From assembly GCA_041392855.1 (NCBI GenBank), contig JAWKLD010000001.1, forward strand, positions 1,908,001 through 1,972,000: a stretch of 64,000 nt of DNA, given 5' to 3'. Origin of the DNA: Flavipsychrobacter sp. (GTDB taxonomy: Bacteria > Bacteroidota > Bacteroidia > Chitinophagales > Chitinophagaceae). Positions 1 to 8,800 of the stretch are shown here, in pieces. The first letter of the stretch is position 1. Each line of letters starts with the position of its first letter. The position numbers were made by a program, and so were the translations under genes. The notes under the pieces were generated by a model. It had not been told where the DNA came from. It ran no database searches and was given only the letters and a program-made list of their open reading frames with translations.

Positions 1-12
1 ATACTTCACCCC

Positions 13-774
13 TTAAGCCAATATCGGATTAAGGTTCGTTCCTCCGTCTATATTATATTCCGCACCTGTGATGAACGATGCATCATCACTGGCTAGGAAG
101 GATACTAACTTGGCTATTTCTTTCGCTTCTCCATATCGTTTTACAGGTATTCTCTGCGTAATAGCTCCACCTATCTCAGCAAGTGCCTCTTGTGGCAAAC
201 CTGTTTTATCAAAAATTGGCGTATCTATTGGTCCGGGATTTACAGAATTCACCCTGATACCTTTAGGTGCTAATTCATAAGCTGCTGTACGGGTAATAGA
301 GTTGAGCGCAGCCTTTGTTGACGCATATATCGCGGTATTAGGCATACCTGTATAGGCATTTATGGAAGAGAGGTTAACAACTGAGGAACCCTTTTGTAAT
401 AGCGGCAAGAACTTTTGCAGCGTAAAAAATGCTCCTTTGTAGTTGATGTTGACCATATAGTCGAATGTTTCTTCCGTTGTCTCTGCTACAGGAGCAAAAC
501 TTACCACACCTGCATTGATGAACAGTACATCCACCTTGCCATATTGTTCTTTTATCTGTGCGACCAGACCGTCTATTTGTTGTAGATCGCTCTGGTCTGC
601 TACAAAACCCTGTGCACCATTGCCTATCTCTGCTACAGCATTATCTACGGCATCTTTCTTTCTACCTGTAATAATAACCTTTGCACCTTCTGCTGCAAAT
701 TCCTTAGCTGTTGCTAAGCCTATACCGCTATTACCTCCCGTAACTACGGCTACTTTGTTGTTTAATTTACTCAT
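13..774 (-). CDS. SDR family NAD(P)-dependent oxidoreductase
   Basis: A 253-residue classical short-chain dehydrogenase/reductase. The Rossmann glycine motif TGGNSGIG is at residues 12-19, the NAG motif at 87-89, and the catalytic set Ser136/137, Tyr150 and Lys154 is present (YASTK). The C-terminus ends with the usual SDR pattern around DGG. It probably reduces or oxidises a small carbonyl or alcohol substrate in the cytosol; the substrate cannot be read from the sequence. The ATG start is well placed for the fold. Two palindromic operator-like sites lie just upstream, so the gene is probably controlled by a repressor, perhaps of the TetR type, encoded outside this window. The family call is very secure; the specific reaction is unknown. 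Confidence 0.93.
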   Translation of the reverse strand: MSKLNNKVAVVTGGNSGIGLATAKEFAAEGAKVIITGRKKDAVDNAVAEIGNGAQGFVADQSDLQQIDGLVAQIKEQYGKVDVLFINAGVVSFAPVAETTEETFDYMVNINYKGAFFTLQKFLPLLQKGSSVVNLSSINAYTGMPNTAIYASTKAALNSITRTAAYELAPKGIRVNSVNPGPIDTPIFDKTGLPQEALAEIGGAITQRIPVKRYGEAKEIAKLVSFLASDDASFITGAEYNIDGGTNLNPILA

Positions 775-789
775 TAGTTTTCTTTATTC

Positions 790-803
790 GGAATGATTGT
801 TCC
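790..803. promoter_or_regulatory. Operator-like palindrome 1 upstream of SDR gene
   Basis: GGAATGATTGTTCC is a near-perfect inverted repeat with GGAA/TTCC ends. It lies 16 bases upstream of the SDR start codon. A second, related palindrome is centred 30 bp away. The form GGAAC-N4-GTTCC resembles operators of TetR-type repressors; that assignment is inference. Confidence 0.5.
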
Positions 804-819
804 ACAAAGGAATAATAAC

Positions 820-833
820 AGAACGAATGTTCC
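820..833. promoter_or_regulatory. Operator-like palindrome 2 upstream of SDR gene
   Basis: AGAACGAATGTTCC shares the GAAC/GTTCC half-sites of the palindrome at 790-803. The centre-to-centre distance is 30 bp, close to three helical turns, which would place two bound dimers on the same DNA face. I saw no clear TAnnTTTG element between them. Confidence 0.45.
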
Positions 834-882
834 AAATAAATAGTGATAGGTTATGTTTATGGCAGTATAAGAGCAGGGGAAT

Positions 883-1407
883 TTATTGAGGAAGTAACGA
901 TTCTATGAGTGGTTCGTATTGTTCTTTAAACATAAATGCTTTGTAGGTTACAAAATCTTCGATGTTCTCATTATTAATATGATCTTCTCTCCAGTAATAC
1001 TGAAAGTCACTATAGTCAAGATCATCCCAAGCCCAATATAGAACTACGAAATCGCCAACAGGGCCTCCTCCGTAATCATCTGCTCCCAAAGAATATAGCT
1101 TGTTAAGATTAGTTCTTACATCTAAAGAGTTGCATATATTATTAATATATAACCAACTTGTTGCAATTATGGCATTCTCGCCAACTATAAAACTTAACCC
1201 CAGTTCCTCAATAGTCTTTTCTAAATACAAGCCACATTCAAACTGATTCGTAGGCTTTGTAGTGGCAGCTAATAAAAGAAGATGCCCCGTTTCATAACGA
1301 TATTCCAACATATTGCAAGCCCAGTCTACAACAAGGTTATAGTCAAATTCTTCATACAATTCCTTGCAACTAAGTATAGTATAGGTAAGGTCTGGGTATT
1401 TGTTCAT
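883..1407 (-). CDS. Hypothetical acidic protein
   Basis: A 174-residue soluble protein that I do not recognise. It has no signal peptide or membrane segment, is rich in Asp, Glu, Trp and Tyr (for example a WAWDDLDYSDFQYYW stretch near residue 125), and looks compact and acidic. Such composition is common among immunity and SMI1-like proteins, but no toxin gene lies beside it, so this is only a resemblance. Its ATG lies 56 bases from the divergently transcribed ABC-F gene. No recognisable promoter or terminator was assigned to it. Confidence 0.6.
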   Translation of the reverse strand: MNKYPDLTYTILSCKELYEEFDYNLVVDWACNMLEYRYETGHLLLLAATTKPTNQFECGLYLEKTIEELGLSFIVGENAIIATSWLYINNICNSLDVRTNLNKLYSLGADDYGGGPVGDFVVLYWAWDDLDYSDFQYYWREDHINNENIEDFVTYKAFMFKEQYEPLIESLLPQ

Positions 1408-1449
1408 GAGGCCATAAAAATACGAAAGAAAAGTCCTCCCTCCTTGCCT

Positions 1450-1457
1450 TATCTTTG
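1450..1457 (+). promoter_or_regulatory. Bacteroidota -7 element for the ABC-F gene
   Basis: TATCTTTG matches the TAnnTTTG consensus. The ABC-F ATG at 1464 begins only 6 bases after it, so the transcript is probably leaderless or nearly so. An in-frame TTG at 1455 lies inside this element and is therefore not a likely start. Confidence 0.6.
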
Positions 1458-1463
1458 CGGCTT

Positions 1464-3356
1464 ATGCATTACGTTTCGGCAGAAGGGATCAGTAAATCGT
1501 TTGGAATTAAACCTCTATTTGAGGACATCACCTTTCATGTAAATGAAGGGGATAAAATTGCTATCGTTGCCCGCAATGGTAGTGGTAAGAGTACCTTGTT
1601 AAAAATATTGGCAGGACAAGATGTACCCGATAGTGGCAAGGTATGGATACATAAGGATGTAACCGTTGCTCTCTTTGAGCAGGAGCCGCAGTTTCAAGAA
1701 CACCTATCTATACTGGATAATATATTCCACTACGAGCACCCTGTAGCAGAAGCACTGCGGGAGTATGAGCGACTGAGTGAAGAGACCACGCCCGACCCTA
1801 CCGAAATGTCAAACGCATTAGCTAAAATGGATGAGCTGGGCGCTTGGGACTTTGAAGCCAAAGTAAAGCAGATACTCGGCAAACTAAATATCCACCACCT
1901 TGACCAACGAGTAAGCACGCTTAGTGGTGGGCAGCGCAAACGTGTGGCACTGGCACAAACGTTGATAGACATAGGCTTTGAACATAAGCATGTGCTCCTC
2001 ATCATGGACGAACCTACCAACCACCTAGATGTAGAAATGGTAGAATGGCTGGAACATTACCTCAACCAACAAAAGGTAACCTTGCTGATGGTAACGCACG
2101 ACCGTTATTTCTTAGATGCGGTTTGCGATGTGATATGGGAGATAGACGGTAGCAGCATGTATACCTACAAGGGCGACTATGAAAGCTATCTGGAAAAGAA
2201 GGCGGCACGTATAGAAAACCAACAAGCTAATATAGACAAGGCTAAGAATGAATACCGCAAAGAGTTGGAGTGGATGCGTCGCCAGCCTAAAGCACGTACC
2301 ACTAAAGCCCAAAGCCGTATAGATAGCTTTTACGATATAGAGAAGAAGGCTAAGCAGAAGATAGTAGACAATCAGGTAGAGCTACAAATGAAGATGAACC
2401 GCCTGGGCGGTAAGGTGGTAGAGATGAAGAAAGTCTATAAAAGCTATGGTGAAAAGGTCATCCTCAAGGGTTTTGACTATACTTTTAAGAAGGGCGAACG
2501 TGTGGGAGTGATCGGTAAGAATGGTGCAGGGAAGTCTACCTTCTTGCAACTGATACAACATAAGGAGCTACAAGATAATGGTAAGATAAACATAGGCGAT
2601 ACGGTAGTGTTTGGCAACTTCTCGCAGCAGGGCTTAGAGATAAAAGAAGACATGCGGGTGATAGAATATGTGAAGACCATAGCCGAGAGTTTTCCCTTGG
2701 CTAAAGGGGGCACTATGAGTGCTGCACAGTTTTTAGAACTCTTCCTCTTCCCGCCCGACCAACAGTATACTTACCTCAGCAAACTAAGTGGTGGAGAGAA
2801 GAAACGCTTACAGCTACTCTCTATCCTCTTCCGCAACCCCAACTTTTTGATACTCGATGAGCCTACCAATGACCTGGACCTACCTACCCTTTCGGTGCTC
2901 GAAAACTTTTTGGATAACTATCAGGGTTGTTTGCTCATTGTGAGCCACGACCGTTATTTTATGGACAGACTGGTAGACCATATGTTTGTATTTGAAGGCG
3001 AGGGCAAAGTGCGCGACTTCCCCGGCAACTATAGCCACTACCGTATATGGCAGAAGGAGCAGGAGCGTAAAGAAGCCGAAGAGAAAGCTGCACAGAAAAA
3101 AGAAGAAGAAGCCAAAGCACAGGCGCAAAAACCTAAGGAGAAAAAGAAACTGTCTTTTAAAGAAAAGCGAGAGTTTGAAGAGATAGAAAAGACCATGCCC
3201 CTCTTGGAAAAAGAAAAGACAGAGATAACCGAAAAAATGACCAACCCCAACCTACCTTACGAAGAGCTGGAAGCACTGGGCAAACGTATGCAAGAAATAA
3301 CCGACGAGCTGGACGAAAAGGAAATGCGCTGGCTGGAACTTAGCGAGTGGGTGTAG
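1464..3356 (+). CDS. ABC-F family ATPase, Uup-like
   Basis: A 630-residue soluble protein with two ABC domains and no membrane segment. The first domain has the Walker A GSGKST at residues 39-44, signature LSGGQ and Walker B DEPTNHLD. The second has GAGKST, LSGGE and DEPTNDLD. Between them is the basic linker typical of ABC-F proteins. The C-terminus (about 540-630) is a charged Lys/Glu-rich stretch followed by a coiled coil, as in Uup. ABC-F proteins act on ribosomes or, for Uup, on branched DNA or ribosome-associated processes; which applies here cannot be decided. The start ATG at 1464 is chosen over an in-frame TTG that overlaps the promoter. Monocistronic by appearance. Confidence 0.93.
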   Translation: MHYVSAEGISKSFGIKPLFEDITFHVNEGDKIAIVARNGSGKSTLLKILAGQDVPDSGKVWIHKDVTVALFEQEPQFQEHLSILDNIFHYEHPVAEALREYERLSEETTPDPTEMSNALAKMDELGAWDFEAKVKQILGKLNIHHLDQRVSTLSGGQRKRVALAQTLIDIGFEHKHVLLIMDEPTNHLDVEMVEWLEHYLNQQKVTLLMVTHDRYFLDAVCDVIWEIDGSSMYTYKGDYESYLEKKAARIENQQANIDKAKNEYRKELEWMRRQPKARTTKAQSRIDSFYDIEKKAKQKIVDNQVELQMKMNRLGGKVVEMKKVYKSYGEKVILKGFDYTFKKGERVGVIGKNGAGKSTFLQLIQHKELQDNGKINIGDTVVFGNFSQQGLEIKEDMRVIEYVKTIAESFPLAKGGTMSAAQFLELFLFPPDQQYTYLSKLSGGEKKRLQLLSILFRNPNFLILDEPTNDLDLPTLSVLENFLDNYQGCLLIVSHDRYFMDRLVDHMFVFEGEGKVRDFPGNYSHYRIWQKEQERKEAEEKAAQKKEEEAKAQAQKPKEKKKLSFKEKREFEEIEKTMPLLEKEKTEITEKMTNPNLPYEELEALGKRMQEITDELDEKEMRWLELSEWV

Positions 3357-3381
3357 CAAAATAAGATGGATAAACAGCTCC

Positions 3382-3849
3382 TTAAAAATTAAGCGCCAGC
3401 CCTAAGCCGTTCTTATTAGCAGCTATACATAGCTGAGGTTTGATAACAGGCTTATGGTAGAAGTCTTCTTTCTGTGGAGCAGCGGGTTGTTGCTCTTTAC
3501 GCTTACCACCTATCATGGCTATAGGCATAGATATTCCCAGTAGCGCTCCGCCCGTTATAATGGCTTTATTGTGTATATTATCGGCAGTATTACCCACCAG
3601 CAAAGAAGTAAGCCCGTACCCTAAGCTTACCCCACCTGCAAAGCCTAGTGTGTAGGCTACCATTTTGGGGGTATTTACCTTTTTGGTACGTACTACCTGA
3701 TCGGGTATTAGCTTAGCTCTAGGTGCAGGCAACACTAAAGACAGCTTTTGAGATGGACGGTTGTTGACCGCCTCTCCCATAAGGTCTATAGCCGCAGCAG
3801 GCTCTACCATTGCGGTAGTAGCTAATAAAACGAGTAAGAAATACTTCAA
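3382..3849 (-). CDS. Small secreted or envelope protein, paralogue of its upstream neighbour
   Basis: About 155 residues from a proposed TTG start at 3849, which gives a clean signal peptide (MKYFLLVLLATTAMVEPAAA). An ATG at 3894 in the same frame is the alternative. The mature part has a Gly-rich hydrophobic hairpin (LGFAGGVSLGYGLTSLL, then GGALLGISMPIAMIGGKRK) and ends in NGLGLALNF. The next gene upstream (3948-4403) shares this plan and the ending G(I/L)GLALNF, so the two are tandem paralogues. The terminal Phe and glycine-zipper helices suggest envelope localisation. Function unknown. A terminator of the neighbour separates the genes, so this one probably has its own promoter near 3868-3875. 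Confidence 0.6.
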   Translation of the reverse strand: MKYFLLVLLATTAMVEPAAAIDLMGEAVNNRPSQKLSLVLPAPRAKLIPDQVVRTKKVNTPKMVAYTLGFAGGVSLGYGLTSLLVGNTADNIHNKAIITGGALLGISMPIAMIGGKRKEQQPAAPQKEDFYHKPVIKPQLCIAANKNGLGLALNF

Positions 3850-3867
3850 GTCAGGGGTATTTGCGCG

Positions 3868-3875
3868 CGAAGGTA
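3868..3875 (-). promoter_or_regulatory. Possible -7 element for the 3382-3849 gene
   Basis: On the minus strand this reads TACCTTCG, one mismatch from TAnnTTTG. It lies 18 bases before the TTG start at 3849, which supports that start over the ATG at 3894. Confidence 0.35.
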
Positions 3876-3900
3876 AGGCTCTTTTGGCACACATAACAAA

Positions 3901-3927
3901 AAAAGCACCATTAATTATGGTGCTTTT
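3901..3927 (-). terminator. Intrinsic terminator of the 3948-4403 gene
   Basis: A perfect 11-bp inverted repeat, AAAAGCACCAT / ATGGTGCTTTT, with a 5-base loop. It is followed on the minus strand by T residues and lies 20 bases beyond the stop codon. Confidence 0.8.
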
Positions 3928-3947
3928 GCATAAAAAAAATAAAATGA

Positions 3948-4403
3948 TCAAAAGTTTAACGCCAATCCTATACCACTCCTATTGGCTACCATATTCAGGT
4001 TAAGGCTACGCTTAGCCTGTGCATAATACATCTCCTGGTCTTTTTGTATCGAGGCTCTACCATCACATTTGCGCTGCCCTATTATAGACAGTGGTATTGC
4101 TATGGCCAAGCAGCCCGCACCTATACCTGCAAGCAGCCATTCGGGGTCGCCACCTCCAAGAGCTGTACCTAGCGGATACCCTATTAGCGCCCCGCCTGCT
4201 GCACCAAAAACATAAGCACCTATGGCATAGCCATTCATACATTCACTACTACGCGTAGGTTGGTAGTTTTTAGTATAGTTCAGCAGTGCCGTATTAGAAG
4301 AGCTATTATAGGCCAATAGATCGTTTGGGATAGCTGTATTACTGGTTTGCGCTTGAGTATGCCACACTACTAGTGTTAGCAACAGGACGAGTATTTTTTT
4401 CAA
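3948..4403 (-). CDS. Small secreted or envelope protein with glycine-zipper-like helices
   Basis: A 151-residue protein with an N-terminal signal peptide (MKKILVLLLTLVVWHTQAQ). Two Gly/Ala-rich hydrophobic helices follow at about 65-110, including AIGAYVFGAAGGALIGYPLG and AGCLAIAIPLSIIGQRK. The C-terminus is a short amphipathic strand ending SGIGLALNF. It shares its plan and terminal motif with the downstream gene, so the pair arose by tandem duplication. Glycine-zipper helices often insert in membranes, but no known family was recognised. Terminated by the hairpin at 3901-3927. Confidence 0.65.
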   Translation of the reverse strand: MKKILVLLLTLVVWHTQAQTSNTAIPNDLLAYNSSSNTALLNYTKNYQPTRSSECMNGYAIGAYVFGAAGGALIGYPLGTALGGGDPEWLLAGIGAGCLAIAIPLSIIGQRKCDGRASIQKDQEMYYAQAKRSLNLNMVANRSGIGLALNF

Positions 4404-4471
4404 GAGTTTATAGTTTTATAAGAGGTTTAAATAATAACTACAAAATAACCACTTTGTTGATAAGATGCAAT

Positions 4472-4500
4472 AAAAAAGCCCCGCTATTTGCGAGGCTCTT
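4472..4500 (-). terminator. Intrinsic terminator of porV
   Basis: On the minus strand, AGCCTCGC / GCGGGGCT forms an 8-bp stem with one G-U pair and is followed by six T residues. It is mismatched on the plus strand, which fits termination of the minus-strand porV gene ending at 4523. Confidence 0.75.
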
Positions 4501-4522
4501 ATTATCATTGATTCTTGTACTA

Positions 4523-5734
4523 TTAATTAGCTGTATCACTCGATTTCTTCTCCAGCTTGTCAAACTCAAACAATAATGAGAAACGAAGTGTGTTTGATAA
4601 TGGGTTGCGGTTAATGCCACTACCCGATGGTATCAAATAAGCAAAATTCAGGTTGAACACTTGATAACGTACGCCCAAACCAACGGTAAAGTACTGACGA
4701 TCTCCTTTGTATTTGTTCTCAAAGAAATAACCAGCACGTACGGCAAACTGCTGCTGATACCAATATTCTAAACCAGCAGATATCTGAAACTCTCTCAACT
4801 CTTCAGCAAAGCCACCCGGAGCATCACTGAAAGAACCCAACATACCAGATACTACAGTCTTTTCAGGAATATAATAGTCTGCAGTAGGGTCATTAGCTTC
4901 TGTGTTACTATCCAAAGGTGTAGGTACTAACAGCTTATTGATATCTAAAGCAAAAGTAACAGCGTTGTATTCATCTGCTTGATAAGTATAAGCACCACCC
5001 AAACCTAAGTTGATCGGTATAAAGTCCTTACGAGTAGAGGTATAAGATATTTTAGAGCCTACATTGCTAAGTATTGCACCAAAGCTCAATGTTGTAGCGC
5101 GTGAATCTGAAACTTCAGTTTTCTTATTGTAGTATACTCCAAGGTCTGCACCAAAAGCGGTACCAGGCTTATAGTTTGTACCAGGCTGTGCCGCAAGGCC
5201 AGAAGCAATAGCCGAATTGATAAATCTAAAACTCAAACCTGTAGAAAGATTTTCAGACAACTTACGAGAATAGCCTAAGTCCAAAGCAAACTCGTTGGGT
5301 TTACCTGTACCTATTGGCTGTGCGTTGATATCTGTATAGTTGATCTCACCTAGAGAGAAATAACGTAGTGACATACTCAATGCTTGGTTGTCGTCTTTAC
5401 CAAACTTAGCATAACCTGAAAGGTACGCTAAGAAGATATCGGGAACTAGATCCTTTAGCCAAGGAGTGTAAGTAGCGGACACGCCATATTTCTTACTTGC
5501 AAATGGCAGTTTAGCTACGTTCCAGTGTTGTGAGTTAGGGTCTGCACTAGTAGCAATACCAACATCGCCCATAGCACCGGCACGGGCATCAGGAGATATT
5601 CTTAAAAAGGGTACAGCTGTAGTTACGGTATTCACATCAGTACCGTTGACATTTGTTTGTGCTATTACGCCAGTACTTGTAGACACAAGTGCCGCCGTTA
5701 CAAACAAGCCGATCAAAGCAAAGCGTTTTGCCAT
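4523..5734 (-). CDS. porV: Type IX secretion system outer-membrane protein PorV (LptO)
   Basis: A 403-residue outer-membrane beta-barrel of the PorV family. After a signal peptide (MAKRFALIGLFVTAALVSTS) comes the family-typical N-terminal motif FLRISPDARAGAMGD with ATSADPNSQHWN, then amphipathic strands, and a C-terminal aromatic end near SLLFEFDKL. PorV binds the C-terminal domains of T9SS cargo and shuttles them from the translocon to the PorU sortase. The start at 5734 is chosen because an in-frame TTG further upstream (5764) falls inside the -7 element. It follows porU on the same strand with its own promoter. The neighbourhood with porU and gldJ confirms the role. Confidence 0.93.
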   Translation of the reverse strand: MAKRFALIGLFVTAALVSTSTGVIAQTNVNGTDVNTVTTAVPFLRISPDARAGAMGDVGIATSADPNSQHWNVAKLPFASKKYGVSATYTPWLKDLVPDIFLAYLSGYAKFGKDDNQALSMSLRYFSLGEINYTDINAQPIGTGKPNEFALDLGYSRKLSENLSTGLSFRFINSAIASGLAAQPGTNYKPGTAFGADLGVYYNKKTEVSDSRATTLSFGAILSNVGSKISYTSTRKDFIPINLGLGGAYTYQADEYNAVTFALDINKLLVPTPLDSNTEANDPTADYYIPEKTVVSGMLGSFSDAPGGFAEELREFQISAGLEYWYQQQFAVRAGYFFENKYKGDRQYFTVGLGVRYQVFNLNFAYLIPSGSGINRNPLSNTLRFSLLFEFDKLEKKSSDTAN

Positions 5735-5761
5735 TCTATTATTATTTATTTTAAAGTTTTG

Positions 5762-5769
5762 CAAAGGTA
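5762..5769 (-). promoter_or_regulatory. Promoter -7 element for porV
   Basis: On the minus strand this reads TACCTTTG, a perfect TAnnTTTG. A TTTG lies 20 bases further upstream (5790-5793), close to the 19-base spacing reported for Bacteroides promoters. The predicted leader is about 20 bases. Confidence 0.65.
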
Positions 5770-5856
5770 TTCGTTTTTAGATAGGTCAACAAATATGCCG
5801 TTTTATAGGTTTATTATGCCAAAGTGGTCAGCAATTTACATAATTCATACTGCATA

Positions 5857-8800
5857 TTAACGCACAATAACTAGTTTTTGGTATGCCATCTCCTCAATTC
5901 TCTGTTTTGTAGATAGTTTCATGCGGTATACATACACCCCCGAAGGCAGTTTAGCGCCATTATCAGCTGTAGCATCCCATGTTATCTCATTACTTCTACT
6001 AGTGCCAGGGGTATAATCTTGTAAGATTTTTTTAACAATTACCCCAGCAGTATTGTAGATGTTGATCTCAACGGTCATAGCCTCATTAGGATGGTTATGT
6101 TCAAATACAAAATGTGTTTTATCGCTAAATGGGTTAGGATAGTTCATCAATCTCTGTACACGAACAATATTACCATTAGCCACCTCAAAATCAACATGAC
6201 CTATACCTGAGTTATTGTTTACATCCCAAGCCTTGACGGTAAATCTGTGTCTACCCTCAGGTATGCCAGTAACGGGGAAGGACAGATAACCGCGTTTATA
6301 AGTATTGGCTTCTGTTTCGTAATAGTCGTTTAAGATATAAGGGTTAGATATATCTCCATCAAGCACAGCAGTAAGATCGTGGCCTATTGCGTTGCCCGAT
6401 ACATTAATACCTGTTTCATCTTCCAGTATGGCATACAGTAATGTATTGGGTCCTGTAAGCCCACCATTTCTAAACAGACTATCTCCTATATATGGCTTTA
6501 CTATCGGCGGGTTGTTCTCTATACGAGGATTGTCAGAGAAACCACCCACATTATAATTAGTATCGGCACCTGCACCATCTGTTTGTCCATTCTCTGCATA
6601 GTAACTGATCTTACCTTTACCAAATTCATAATTAATATCCTTTGGAGCAATGAATGCAAAAGAGAAATGACCGTCTTTCACAGTTGCTTTACCACGATAA
6701 ATGATATTGTTCATCACTTCAAAGGTCTTATTGATAGCCGTTAGTGTTTTTACAGTTCTTGGCTTGTCAAAAATGGTTACTGATAAGTTACCGTTAAAGT
6801 TGGTTAACACATTATTATTTACATCAGTCACACTACCTTTTACTGTGTATTCTCCAAGTGCGCCTATAGTATCTACTGCTTTACCCGACGCTCCATCTAA
6901 TATAGAGTCTGTACTAATGAAATACTGTGGGAAATTGGGTTCTAACGCAGGGTCTCCTAATAGTGCAAATTTTCTAAAATTGATAATTACATCCTTTGTA
7001 GTTCCTGCATTGGCATAGGTAGCATTTTTACCTTTTCTTATGGCATCGCCAAATGTGTTCCATTTACCATTCACATGTTCAAACTGTGCGTTTAAAAACT
7101 CTGTATTCAATATTCTATTCGCATATTGGTACACAAGGTGTGTGGTAGTTAAGGTGGCTATTACTCCTCCCCTTTCTTTAAGCAATACACGCTCTCCCGC
7201 AGACACGTAAGAAGGCTGATCGAACTGACCATAATCGCAAGTAGCTGTCACCATGAACGGCATACGATCATTGTTCTTCCAACTATTATAATCGTCCTGC
7301 GTTAAAATACGCTCGTGTGATAATACTTGAGTATTTCCATGACCACTATAGTTCATCAACAATGTTCCTTTAAACACCGCATCGTTTATCAACTTATTAG
7401 CTGCTGGTGCACGAGACCCTCCCGGTGTTGAAATAACCGGCAATGCATCTTGATACACCTTGGTTGCATTATAGATATTACTGTTTTTCTGTACTATGGA
7501 ATCCAAAATCTCTGCGTCTTCCATATGCGGTCCTGCATTGTCTTCATCATCTGCTATGAAGGTTGCAGACAAGCGCCAAGCACCTAATGTAGCAGGAGTT
7601 TTATAATGCAATATCTTATCTACCACCACATTTGCTTCCTGAAGACTCTTTGCCGGTATACGCCCTACACCTATGTCTAATGTGTTGGCTATGGTATAAT
7701 CTTCGATGTTTTCATTATCATCCAAGAAGGCGAAGAAATCATCATTACTATAGGTATTGATGAAGAAGAAAGACTCAGAAGCCTCAAAAGTAGGTACAAA
7801 GTTGGTGTTATTTTGTATTCGGTCTCTATAGTCATAAGAAGCATCTCCCATCAGTAGTAGGTACTTAGGAAAATCTGCGGTGTTAGTACCCGCTCTTTTA
7901 TAGAACATACGCACGAAATCTCTGATTGCCGATACGTCTTGCCCTCCTGAAGAGAACTCGTTATATACCTGTGTCGTTGTGGTTACTAGCACACGCATTT
8001 GACTTCTATCTCTATGAAACTGTGCCAAGCGTTCTGCGGCTGATACAAAATCAGGGTGAGCAACAATAACAAAGTCTACTTGTGATGATCCATGCAAATT
8101 TTGGTTGGCTACAGCCGAAACAAAACTAGGGGTAGGCAGCTGTGTGCCATTAATTGCGGCAAACTCATGTAGTTGATCTGCATTTTGGGCAAAAACATAA
8201 GTTCCTCCATTTAGTGCTCCATTCATCCTTACAGGTTCATTAGGAGTTGTTACATCCCATACCTGCGTATTACTACTAGCTCCTCCAAGCTGATAAGAAG
8301 CTACCTGCCCTGCTCCTACAACTGTCATATCTCTAAACAGTAAAGAAGCACCCGAAAATGCTAATGCCTTACGTGCATTTATTTCTATATAATCCAAAAA
8401 GCCGATACCATCATTAATGCCCGGTGTGTAGGTAAGGTTAACCGTAACATTACCAGACAAACCTGTTCTTGCTATTTCAGGAATAATTCTTTCAACGGGT
8501 TTATCATCATCATGCGTAGCGGCAGCACCTATATTGAAACTACCAGCTTGCGCACCATTAATGGATACAGCAAATGTATTGGAAGAGCTTATAGACCTTG
8601 AGCCTAAAGACAATTTTATAAATGTAGTATCAACAATGGTTCCCAAGTCGAAACTAAAAGAACGTGTACTTTGTTTGCCTGCACTAATACCAAACTCTTC
8701 TCCCCACCATAGCTTACCAAAACGACCTGGATTTTGTAGATCTTCTTCGTGTGCCATGTAGCTGTCAAAACTATTCACCGTCACGTTGGCGGTCGGTGCA

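Noticed and set aside
6701..7018. Antisense and overlapping reading frames inside porU and other long genes
   Set aside because: They are shadow frames without recognisable domains or start signals.
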